This document shows, piece after piece, positions 21,154 to 30,495 of a stretch of 62,781 nt of DNA. This DNA is from Symbiodinium natans (lineage: Eukaryota; Sar; Dinophyceae; Suessiales; Symbiodiniaceae). The notes beneath the pieces were generated by a model, which ran no database searches, was not told the DNA's origin, and saw only the letters and a list, made by a program, of their open reading frames with translations. Made by a program: the position numbers and the translations under genes. Numbering within the stretch: position 1 is the stretch's first letter; each line of letters opens with the position of its first letter. The stretch lies in assembly GCA_905221605.1 (NCBI GenBank), contig CAJNDS010000828.1, positions 1 through 62,781 of the forward strand, in the 5' to 3' direction.

Positions 21154-21610
21154 TCAGCTTTGAGGGATGCGGTGTGCACACTCACTGGTGCCGCATCCGG
21201 CTTGCCGCCCATGACGATACGAAATGTGGGTTGCCAATGGGACTTTTGTTTGTTCGCCACGCGTCAGCACCCGGCTCAGCGATTCCTGGTGGGGGCGTCC
21301 CTCCGGCAATTCCCACATGACTGTACACCCAAGTCTTGGCATCACTGGAAGCTCTGCCACATCTTTCCCGTACTGCCTGCACAACGGTGTCGCAAGCCTC
21401 ACGTGCGTCGAGGAAACGCAAGGAGCCGGTCGGAGGCATGCAGTGCGACTGAGGCCTGGCACAAAGCAGCATGCGGGCCAGGGGCGAACAGCGCCGGAGC
21501 CAGCGAGTCGCCTTGTTCGCACCCCTCTCCTTGCGGGATCCGGAGCAAGTCACCGACGACAAGACCACGGGTGCCTTCATTGGGCTTGCGGATGGCAACC
21601 AAACGGCACC
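21154..21610 (-). pseudogene. non-LTR retroelement reverse-transcriptase fragment
   Basis: On the minus strand a KPNEGTRGLVVGDLLR segment runs straight into PQGEGCEQGDSLAPALF, so about 100 residues of the palm between them, with the first catalytic Asp, are deleted. A frame change then leads to RFLD joined directly to AREACDTVVQAVRE; the usual FLDD motif and the residues after it are lost. The frame continues as KTWVYS...TPPPGIAEPGADAWR to about 21,190. These motifs match the dinoflagellate retroelement reverse transcriptase I recognise. With both catalytic Asp regions missing it cannot be active. Orientation is opposite to the fragment at 22.5-24.0 kb. Confidence 0.75.
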
Positions 21611-22480
21611 GTCAGTCGCCAGGCGATTAAAAAAATTCTGGAAGCTTTGCGCGTCTTGCGCGACACGCCGGGCCTTTCCCCACCGATGGAGTGCCGAAGC
21701 CAGCTAGGACGTTCGCGTTCCCGCGCCGCGCCGGTATCCGCCTGCGCCGCCTGCATCTCAACTTATGCGCAGTGTTGGTCCGCTCTCCTCACCTTCCCGG
21801 GCGAGCTTTCTGTGCAAGCCTGCTCTCCCTACCGTTCCCTGCCCCTCGAAGGCACCTCCAACATTGATTGCGACACGCCACTCCTCAGTGATGTCCTCAG
21901 TCGCGCCCCTCCTTGCCAGCCGTCAGTCGTAGCCTTCTAGGGGCCCGGCGACGCACTCTGCACTGGGACCAAAAACGACGAGTGCAATTGTGGAGGTGCG
22001 GCATTCGCTTTGCCCGAATTTGTGGCTGACACGTGCTGGCACGACGCACCGGAGCGCAGTCGCATGCCTGGCCGTGAAGCATAAACGGCCCCGTAGGCCG
22101 TGTTTGCTCGCGGACCGCGCGTAGTGAGACGGTGGCAACAAGGAGCGTGAGCGTGGGAACAACAGCATGTTCAGTGCACTGGCTGAGAATCCCATGTGCC
22201 TCTGGACAGACGTACGCTTATGGCTGGCGCAAGCACCAGTCGAGACCGCAGTACCATGCTAGGGCTGAAGCAACCACCTGATTGCCCTTGGCCCACCCGG
22301 CAAAGCCGCCGCCGCCGGGCCCTCGACAGCCCCACCTCCCCGCCACACAATGAAGGCGAGGACGGCATTCCGGTTTGCCCGGCAGATACTCCCTCTCGTG
22401 ACGCCGCACCACACGCAGGGTCGGGCATCCCGGAATCGGCATGGGCTGCACTCGATGGGGTGGACATGATGGCAGAGCTG
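21611..22480. other. unassigned sequence between retroelement fragments
   Basis: GC-rich sequence between the two opposed retroelement remnants. The plus frame ending at 22,594 includes an acidic, Pro-rich stretch (22,330-22,480) leading into the recognisable fragment, so its 3' part may belong to the same element. Nothing else is identifiable. Confidence 0.3.
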
Positions 22481-23971
22481 CGGTGCCCAGTTCCCACGCA
22501 GGACGCGCCCCCTTTCAAGGAATTCAGCGGTTCGAACCGCTCTGGTGACCGCATTGAGCCGCATCCGCGACTCCGCCACCGGGCCCACGTCTGATCCCAT
22601 GGCCGCGTCCCGTGCGTGGAAGCTCGCTATTGGCGCGCCCAGCCCACCAGGGAGCGCAAGGGCGAAGAGACTTCCTGTCGCGCGCGGCGCCGTTCCAGCG
22701 TGGTGAATGGATCAGTTTGCTGGGCTCCGCGCGGCGCGCCGCCTCGCGCCCAACTCCCAGATTTGCAGTGCGCGTGGCTCCTCCTCGCGGTCTGTGCCTC
22801 GCCGTGGGCCAACCACGCCCTGCGAACCGTGCCCCCGCATACCGTCACCGCCCACGCGCGAGCTCATGACGCCGCCATCTGGGACACCCTGCAGCATTGC
22901 CTAGGCGGCGTTGGCGGAATCGCCGAAGCTGACGCGGAAGTCGCGCGGCATGTGGCGACCCTGCCAGCGGCCCTCGGAGGCCTGGGCTTGACTTCGGGAT
23001 GCGTTGCCCCTCCTGCGCGAGCGTTCCCCGCTCTTCGCAGACATGTGTGTGCGTTTACTCACAGACGGTGGGGGGCACGCACCAAGCCTCCAAAGCGCGG
23101 CCGAGGCGCATGAACTCCATTTGGCGGAAGGCTGGCAGGAGTGCCCCTCCTGGGCAACGGTTGCGGCGGGCGCCCGTCCGCCGCGCTCGTGGACAAGGGC
23201 CTCGGGGATTGGCCACACGGATGGCAGCACTGTGCATCGCGTATACGCAACCTCCACTTTCGCGAGAGCACGTTGCTACCCTCCATCCCAATTCGCCCTT
23301 CTCCGGTCACAGGCTGGCCCCCAGGCCGGATACCTTGCGAGCCAGCATGCACCCCTCCACCCCAAGCGATGCTGCTGGCGCTGCGCCGCCACTTGCGCCT
23401 GCCCCTGCCCCTCCGGTGCAACCGCTGTGGCCCGCCTGGCTGCGGGGGGGAGGTAGACGCGCTGGGCGACCACGCTTTTGGCGTGCACCCGCACCGGCTT
23501 GTTGGCGCGCCGGGCGAAGACCCTGGAACGGGCGTGGGTTCGCGTGGCCAGGGAAGCAGTTGGAGCGGACGGGCAGGTGGGCCCCCGGTCTCGCCGCTCT
23601 CGCGGACGGGTTTGCCCCAGCCTTGCGCCGCGGCTCATGATGGAGCTGCTCTGCGGGTCGCCGAGCGCCGCAAGCGAGCAGCTTACCTGGAGTTGCTCGC
23701 AGGCGGCCCGCAGCAGCTCGTCGTGCTAGGGACAGAGGTCGGCGGGCGGTGGAATGCTGGCGCGCGACAGCTGCTCCGTGACCTCGTGCGGGTTCGCGCT
23801 CAGCGAGCCCCGCCAGCCGTGCGGACCGCCGCGTCGTCGGCATGGGCGCGCAGGTGGTGGGCGAGCCTTTCCGTCTCGGTGCAACAGGCCGTGACGAGCA
23901 CAGCCCTGGGCTCCCCGTGGCCGGCACCACCCCATGCCAGCCCGAGTCGCCTGCCGCTCCGCGGCCACTAG
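22480..23971 (+). pseudogene. non-LTR retroelement C-terminal remnant, multiply frameshifted
   Basis: Family motifs appear in order on the plus strand but hop between frames. They are VPTQDAPPF (~22,490), GPTSDPMAASRAWKL (22,560-22,626), QGAQGRRDFLSRAAPFQRGE (~22,640-22,710), LPDLQCAWLLLAVCASP then ANHALRTVPP (~22,760-22,840), LPAALGGLGL (~22,960), LAEGWQECPSWATVAAGARP (~23,120-23,180), DWPHGWQHCASR (~23,210), LLRSQAGPQAG (~23,300), RHLRLPLPL and a Cys-rich VDALGDHA segment (~23,390-23,480), LLARRAKTLERAWVRVAREA (~23,500-23,560) and AALRVAERRKRAAYLELL to the stop at ~23,970. At least six frame changes are needed. The reverse-transcriptase palm is missing between ~22,740 and 22,760, where the N-terminal part is joined to the C-terminal part. 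Confidence 0.8.
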
Positions 23972-24029
23972 GGGCAGCTGCTGCCCGTGGCATAGGCCTC
24001 GACCGGACTTCTGCGGATGGAAAAGAGGC

Positions 24030-24060
24030 GAGCAAAAAAAAAACAAACCCTTTATTAGCT
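24030..24060 (+). other. A-rich 3' end of the retroelement
   Basis: A run of ten A near 24,035, about 65 bases after the last stop of the plus-strand retroelement fragment, then AACCCTTTATTAGC. This is consistent with a 3' A-tail left by target-primed reverse transcription. Confidence 0.5.
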
Positions 24061-25045
24061 AAAATGATGAATGCGGCACCCGATTGCCGTCTACGCTGCT
24101 GACGTGGCCCATTCTGTATGTTGTTTCAGGACCCATGTTGTTCCAGTTAAGGCGCTTAAGCGAATGTATTGGGACTTTCAATGCACAATGATGGACATGC
24201 ATGATGGGCAAAGAGAGACGCGCAGCACAATTTGTTGACAAGACAGCCAGCAATCAGCTGCAACTCCACATGCATTTAGGGATGAACACGGGGAACGATT
24301 TTTTTTAAAGTTTAAAGGGTCAGCACTGTGCCATGGGCTGTGAGCAATGACCTGGAAAGATCTGGGTAAGGGCGTCTCGGTGCACTTGGCTGGGTTTGCT
24401 TGCCGCTTGCCAATTGCATCCAATTGCATTCCTGATCAAGGTGACCGCTTTATGCAGGTGCCCGTTGTCCCGGTCCTCGGGTCGACGATCCTTTATCGCG
24501 CCTTGCCCCACATCCTGCTGTGCTACATGCCACCGGCTCTCACGTAATAGAAATTTACTGGGCCCACCAGTGGGTGTCCAAACACGACATCTACGTAGCC
24601 TCGAAGGTTGACCTGTGTCTCCCACAAACTTGCAGGTTCGCAAAGTTGCTTACACATGAAACTCGCAAATCACTCGGACTGTCCGGCTGATGTCATACCA
24701 TGTGCTCAGTGTGCTCGTTCTCTCACCTTTTCACTCTCCAGACAAGTTGGCCGGTAATAGCCCCAGAATGCGAAATTTCACACCCGCCGACCCTCAGCCC
24801 CCTGATTGAGGTCGTATCTTTGGAAGGACAAGCTTTGGGAGAGATTTCGCTTCTTGGCTCTTAAAGCACAGGGCAGGTTCAATCTGCAAAATTGGGGAAG
24901 AGGACTTGCAGGCACAGAGCGGCCGAGGTCGAGGCGAACTAGGTGCTTGTGGATGGGGTGTCGGTGTGCCCTGCCTGGGTCGGTGTGGCTGAGGACGGGA
25001 CAGTGGCATAGCTGCAGCTCCATCAGATCTGCAAGTTGAGTACTC
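24061..25045. other. no gene seen
   Basis: Sequence of mixed composition. Open frames on both strands (for example minus 24,320-24,643) lack recognisable domains or convincing exon borders. A nine-T run lies near 24,300. Confidence 0.4.
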
Positions 25046-25602
25046 TCAGGCCGGCATCAATCTTTGCATGTGCCAAAGCCCGTTACTGTCCAGCAGGAGG
25101 TATGGACAAGTATACACTCGGATACGAGTACTCAGTTACTCAGTTAGCTTTGCATGAGGTTTGGGCCCCGTTTGTGATGTTTTGTGTACGTCGCCCTCGA
25201 CACACACTACTGTAACCCACCTCGCCTACTCGTACCACACGACAGCACGACATCGTGAGTGTCAAAGCCATCAGCAGCTGTTCGACTAGGGTGGCATGGG
25301 AAGATCATCAAAGACGGTGCTGTGTGTTGCAGGCAGAGCGCATGCCGGCGCCATGCGCCGTGCTGTCCCTTTGACTGCCAGCACCTTGCCGGAAGCAAGT
25401 TGGGAACCCAGGATTTCGACGTGAATGAAGGAATTATCGTGTGCCTTGGTTTGAAGTCAACATGAAATTGAACAGGGCAGACAACCGAGCGCGCTGGAAT
25501 CCTTCTTTTGCGGGCTTCGATTGCGATATCAGCCGACACGAACCAAAAGCACCGGAAGAAAGTGCCTGTCATGACCTCGTTGGCATTCAAGGGTTCTTAG
25601 GG

Positions 25603-25795
25603 TTTGACACGCACACACGCACACGCACACGCTCACAGGCACACAGGCGCACACGCGCACACGCACGCACACACGCACACACGCACACACGCACACACGC
25701 ACACACGCACACACGCACACACGCACACACGCACACACGCACACACGCACACACGCACACACGCACACACGCACACACGCACACACGCACGGGGG
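25603..25795 (+). repeat. (ACACACGC)n microsatellite
   Basis: Near-perfect 8-bp units run from about 25,610 to 25,790, then meet a G-run and a GT-rich stretch (25,791-25,930). The frames reading His-Thr-Arg repeats are repeat artefacts. Confidence 0.95.
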
Positions 25796-26111
25796 GGTTG
25801 GCCTGTTTGGGGTTGGTGTTGGGGGGGGTGGGGTGTTCGGCGGTCTTTTTCGGTTTGTTCGGGGGGTGTGGTTGTGGTTTCGCTGTTGCTTGTCGGGCTT
25901 CTGTTCGGGGTTGGTGTGAGTTTGGGGGTTGGGTTGGGTTGTCTCAATTTCAAGGCAGCCGGCTGGCGTTCTTGAGGCCCAGGGTTTTTCTCCCACACAC
26001 GTGGTTTTTCCCTGGGCTGGTTTGGTGCTGAGCACAAGTCTTGGTACTTTACAGTCAATTGAGATCTCATGTACAGAACTTGCAGCTGTTGTTCATCTCA
26101 CAAGTCACGCC

Positions 26112-26775
26112 GGAGCACACGCACACACGCACACACGCATGCACAGACACAGACACAGACGCAGACACAGACACAGACGCAGACGCAGTCGCAGACGCAG
26201 TCGCTGACGCAGACGGACGCGGACGCGGACGCGGCCGCGGAGCCACGTGGAGCCACGCGGAGCCAACGCGGAGCCCACGCGGAGCCCACGCGGAGCCCAC
26301 GCGGAGCCAACGCGGAGCCCACGCGGAGCCCACGCGGAGCCCACGCGGAGCCCACGCGGAGCCAACGCGGAGCCCACGCGGAGCCCACGCGGAGCCAACG
26401 CGGAGCCCACGCGGAGCCCACGCGGAGCAACGCGGAGCTTTCACGCGGAGCCACGCGGAGCCACGTGAAGCCACGCGGAGCCACGCGGAAGCACGCGCAG
26501 CCACGCTGAGCCACGCGGAGCCACGCGGAGCCACGCGCAATCACGCGCAGCCACGCGGAGCCACGCGGAGCCACGCGCAGCCACGCGGAGCCACGCGCAG
26601 CCACGCGCAGCCACGCGCAGCCACGCGCAGCCACGCACAGCCACGCGCAGCCACGCGCAGCCACGCGCAGCCACGCGCACCCACGCGCACCCACGCGCAC
26701 CCCACGTTGGCTCGCTCCCTCGCTCGCTCCCTCGCTCGCTCCCTCGCTCGCTCCCTCACTCGCGCCCTCTCACTC
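26112..26775 (+). repeat. compound minisatellite: ACACGC, GACGCA, GGAGCC(C)ACGC, CGCTCGCTCCCT
   Basis: Four repeat types follow one another: CACACG/CAGACA units to ~26,225, GGAGCC(C)ACGC units to ~26,460, GCAGCCACGC units to ~26,705, and CGCTCGCTCCCT units to ~26,765. Long open frames on both strands (such as 26,041-26,844) follow from absence of stops in the motifs and are not genes. Confidence 0.95.
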
Positions 26776-27680
26776 ACTGTCACGCACGCACGCACTCACC
26801 AACCCACCCCGGCCTATAGATACCCGTACCACAGGAAAGCGTGAGTTTCGAAGCCATCCGCAGCTGTTCGACTAGATTGGCATGGGAAATTCATCAAAGA
26901 CAGTGCTGTGTGTTGCAGGCAGAGTGCATGCCGGCGCCATGCGCCGTGCTACCTCGTTGACTGCCAGCACCTTGCCTGTTGGAAGCAAGTTGAGGACCCA
27001 GGATTTCGACTTGAATGGAGGAAAGAACATGTGTTTTGGCTTGAACTCAATCAACGTGACATTGACAAGGGCAGGCAACCGACTGCCCTAAAAGCTTTCT
27101 TGTGCGGGCTTCAATTGCGACATCAGCCGACACGAACCTTTGTTGAAAGCACCGAGAGAAAGTGCGTATCAGACAGCGTTGACATGCATGAATTCGTAGC
27201 TTCGTGTGAGGTTTGGGCCGCCCAGCTTGTAACGATTTTGTGTTTGTTCCCCAAGATACACACAGAAACACGCACGCACGCACGCACGCACACACACCCC
27301 AACCCACCCTGGCCTAATCGTACCACATGAGAGCGTGAGGGTCGAAGCCATCAGCAGCTGTTCGACTAGGGTGGCATGCGAAGATCATCTAAGACGGTTT
27401 TGTGTGTTGCAGGCAGAGCGCATGCCGGTGCCATGGCCCATGCTGCCTCTTTGACTACCAGCACCTTGCCTGTTGGAAGCAAGTTGGGGAACCACGATGT
27501 CGACATGTATGGAGGGAGAAGTCTGTGCCTTGCCTTGACAAGGGCAAGCAATCGAGTCACCGAGAGGATGGTCATCCGCATCGAAATGAGCACCGGGTGT
27601 AGGTTTCAGCACCGCTGAGAACGTGGTCATTCTTGTCAACAGGTCTCTGAGGGTGTCACGAAAATGGTCCAAAATGGGTT

Positions 27681-28391
27681 TCAACCGCAGGTACAACGTG
27701 CTATGCACAGTTTTGCGCAGCCTTCTTCATGGCCCGTTCCCACCTTAAAAAAACAAGGCAAAGCAACCCGAAGAAACGAACTCGCTGAAACATTTGGAGA
27801 AACAAGATTGTAGACCCTGCCTTGCATTGCACGACTATTGCACGCAACACCCCAAGACGTGCACCTCAAGAACAAGCCAAGGCATGTCCGGGCATCACCA
27901 AGATGTGCATGGTGTACATTGCTCAGCGAACGGACGCTGAACCTTTCCGAGGTGGGCAGCGTCAGGGTGTGGAAAAGACAAAACCTTACGGTGCCAGACG
28001 TTGCCCCGTGCGTAGAAAGTCGCACACCGCACGCCTCTTGTTCAACTGCGCGTTTCCAAGCTCCAAGTCCCGCTTCAAAATGAAGGGTATGAGCCATGTT
28101 TGCAAGATGCTGGAGGATTTCGACAGATGCTGAGGCCCGAAGTTGTCTCGGGCTAGATCCAGATCCGAAGAGCGTCGGATACTCTGGATTTGGGCACTCC
28201 AGCAACGCTCTGGGGCTGGGCACTCTGGGGACAATCCGGGGTTGGGCACTCGAGGGAGACTCTGGGGTTGGGCACTCCGGTGACACTCTGGGATTGGGCA
28301 CTCTAAGGAGACTCTGAGGTTGGGTTTTGGGGTTGGGCACTCCAGGGAGAGACTCTGGGGTGGCAGACTCTGACTCTCCGGGGTCGGGCAC
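27681..28391. other. region with coding-like frames on both strands
   Basis: A 236-codon minus frame and a plus frame (27,822-28,133) overlap here. The plus frame ends with a basic stretch then KMKGMSHVCKMLEDFDRC before a stop at 28,131; the minus frame reads into the minisatellite at 28,190. I cannot decide which, if either, is coding, and recognise no domain. Confidence 0.2.
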
Positions 28392-28465
28392 CCTAGACTC
28401 TGAAATTGGGCCTCTGGGGTTTTCTGGGCTCCAGGGACACTCTAGAGTTGGGCACTCCAGAGGAG
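28185..28465 (+). repeat. minisatellite with GGGTTGGGCACTC core
   Basis: About eight imperfect units, 25-40 bp long, share TCTGGGGTTGGGCACTC plus a variable linker. Spacing is irregular. Confidence 0.85.
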
Positions 28466-28508
28466 AAGAGTTGCGGGCGAGGAAAAGAGTTCCGGGCGAG
28501 GAGAAGAC

Positions 28509-28740
28509 TTGAGCGCAATTTCAAACAACTCCACACCGAGGGTGGGGAATGAACAAACATTTTTTCTATCAGACATGCACCCCCGCACCGAAGCCGATGT
28601 GTCGAGCACATGTGAATGCAATGCGAACGCACGCAATGCTTCGTTCGCGAAGCCAGCAGTTGCTTACCAGCACATTTTAGCCGACAAAAAGATTGAACAA
28701 ACGAGCACCCCTGCTCTTAAATTTAGGCTGATGGTTCTTT
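28509..28740 (+). other. coding-like open stretch
   Basis: The plus frame reads through a mixed hydrophilic sequence (SDMHPRTEADVSS, then NASFAKPAVAYQHILADKK) and then enters the T-rich hairpin arm, where translation becomes meaningless. An AG at about 28,728 or a splice site nearby could end an exon. No family is recognised. Confidence 0.2.
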
Positions 28741-28961
28741 TTTCGTATTTTTTCTGTTTTTTTTTTCGTATTTTTTGTGGTTTCAGGTGAACCCTAAACC
28801 CTAAACCCTAAACCCTAAACCCTAAACCCTAAACCCTAACCCCTAACCCCTAACCCCTAACCCCTAACCCCTAACCCTAAAAACCCTAAAAACCCTAAAA
28901 ACCCTAAACCCTAAACCCAAGACCATGAAAATACGAAAAAAAAACCAGAAAAAACACGAAA
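28740..28961. repeat. telomere-like array inside an inverted repeat
   Basis: 28,790-28,918 holds CCCTAAA units, then CCCCTAA units, then CCCTAAAAA units, then CCCTAAA again, each type in its own block. Outside are arms 28,740-28,775 (TTTTCGTATTTTTTCTG core) and 28,926-28,961. The second is the reverse complement with about two mismatches over 35 bp. CCCTAAA is the plant-type telomere repeat, also used by dinoflagellates. Being internal, it is an interstitial telomeric sequence or a healed or captured end. Confidence 0.92.
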
Positions 28962-30113
28962 ACAAAAACCTGGACCCTTAAATTTACCTGGAGCATAGAA
29001 ATACATTCAGGTGTCCCCGGTTAAAGTTTCTACAAGTTTCTGCCTTGCTCTGTATAGACTTGTGTGATCCTGAAGAAAACGTCTTTGCCCGGCAGGGATG
29101 AGACACCGGCTGCTGGAAGACTAGCCCCAGCGGCCTGGCACCTGGTCGGCGTTGGGCGAGCCCGCTCCTGGATTACGACGTGACGCACGGCGATGCACTC
29201 TCGCACCATCGACTTTCGCCGAGCCTAGCCGTGTGCTGACCTGTAGCGGGGCCTGGCCTTTAGCGTAGCCGAGGATGACGCTGCTCTCTCAGCAGCGCTC
29301 CCTCCTGATGGAGTTGATTCCGGCTTCTAATTGTTCAGTGCCGAGATTTGTGTGGTTGGGGCAACAACGCTGCAGGTGAAGCAAAGAGAGATCCGGACCT
29401 ATGGTCATGTTCGCAGCGCTGCGCGGGCGAGCTGCTGTTGACCTCGAGTTCTACGCTGTGCACGTATACACAAAGTTTAGGTGTGCTGGCCAGCAGGGAC
29501 CGGTTCACCTCCATCAAACCGACGTTCTCAAGTATCATCTTTCTGGGCACTGCCCTCGAAGTGTTTGCCATGAATGAAGACAATGAAGACAACATCCCGC
29601 CACCCATACGCTCCAAGCTCCCGGTACATGGGCCAACCAGAGCTCCCGAGCTTTGCAAAAGTTAACAAGAAGGTGCGCTGAGGAATGCCGATACAGACCA
29701 ATACTAGCGTATGGTCGATGGGGGGCTGGTCTTGGTGCTCGTTGAAACCGTTGTGCACAGCAGCCTGGGGAGACCTGGCTTTCAGTGACCAGTCAGATCT
29801 GAACTGATGGGAGGGTGCTTCCAAGATAAGTTCGAGTTTGGAGATGCATCCCTTGCACCGTGGATCCCATCTGTCGGGCTATGTGGCAACGCATGGGATG
29901 TGCGCATCCTTGATGCACCCCTTGTGTGGTGCCGTGCCTCAGGCCAGAACTGCTTTTGCACAGTGCAGTCCAAGGAAACGACTGAGAACACATCGATACA
30001 GATGTGACTGATTTTTGAGTCACCTCATGCTGCTGCTCGGTGGATGACAAAGATTCACGCCTGTTCTTAGGTAGAGGCTGCTCTGAGTTGGTGAAGATCA
30101 AATCAGTGCACCT

Positions 30114-30254
30114 TTGGCCGACGGTGATCCTCATGCCTTCAAACTTTCATGCAGTGTGTTACAAGCGTACAGCGATGGCTGCCTCGTTCTGTTGGAAGCC
30201 GACCGTTCAGCTTCTGACATTTCCGATTCTTCTAGAAGGAGCCATTGCCTTGTA
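30114..30254 (+). CDS. candidate exon, unknown protein
   Basis: The frame reads ADGDPHAFKLSCSVLQAYSD and then CLVLLEADRSASD, a balanced globular-looking composition unlike the shadow frames. A GT (GTAGGT) at 30,252 could be a donor. No domain is recognised and the upstream border is uncertain. Confidence 0.3.
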
Positions 30255-30432
30255 GGTGACCGGTCATGGGACCATCGGCCCAGAGGGATGCTGAGGCGCC
30301 GTTCTTTCAGCACGCGCTAAGCCGCTATCTCAATCCGTCCCAGCCCCTGAGAAGAAGAAGTCGCGCCATGAAGTTGCCAGGCTCCGCATACCCATGCTTG
30401 GCCGGCGGCCAAAGCCTAAAGGCAGAGATCCT

Positions 30433-30495
30433 GGGTGCCATGGGTGCCATGGGTGCCATGGGTGCCGTGGGTGCCGTGGGTGCCGTGGGTGCCGA
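30433..30495 (+). repeat. 9-bp minisatellite GGGTGCCAT, seven units
   Basis: Three GGGTGCCAT, then three GGGTGCCGT, then GGGTGCCGA, with no length variation. Confidence 0.95.

Larger units (their letters stand above)
25050..27560 (+). repeat. four diverged units with an internal CA-rich site
   Basis: Units share AGCAGCTGTTCGACTAG, GGCATG.GAA.ATCATC.AAGAC, TGTGTTGCAGGCAGAG.GCATGCCGG and CTTGCC.G.TGGAAGCAAGTTG. Cores start near 25,250, 26,845 and 27,335; the end of an earlier unit lies at 25,050-25,236. Units 1 and 2 also share TGCGGGCTTC.ATTGCGA.ATCAGCCGACACGAACC. A CA-rich stretch lies at the same position in each: ~20 bp at 25,198, over 1.1 kb at 25,603-26,810 and ~45 bp at 27,257. All three cores have an open frame reading SSKTVLCVAGR.HAGAM, but stops and indels follow. 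Confidence 0.8.

Noticed and set aside
25441-26844. Long frames reading His-Thr-Arg and Arg-Gly-Ala-His repeats, up to 267 codons
   Set aside because: The repeat motifs lack stop codons; both strands are open at the same place and no start or splice context supports translation.
28185-28465. Pro-rich repeat protein on the minus strand
   Set aside because: It derives from the GGGTTGGGCACTC minisatellite with irregular unit length, which breaks any repeated protein pattern.
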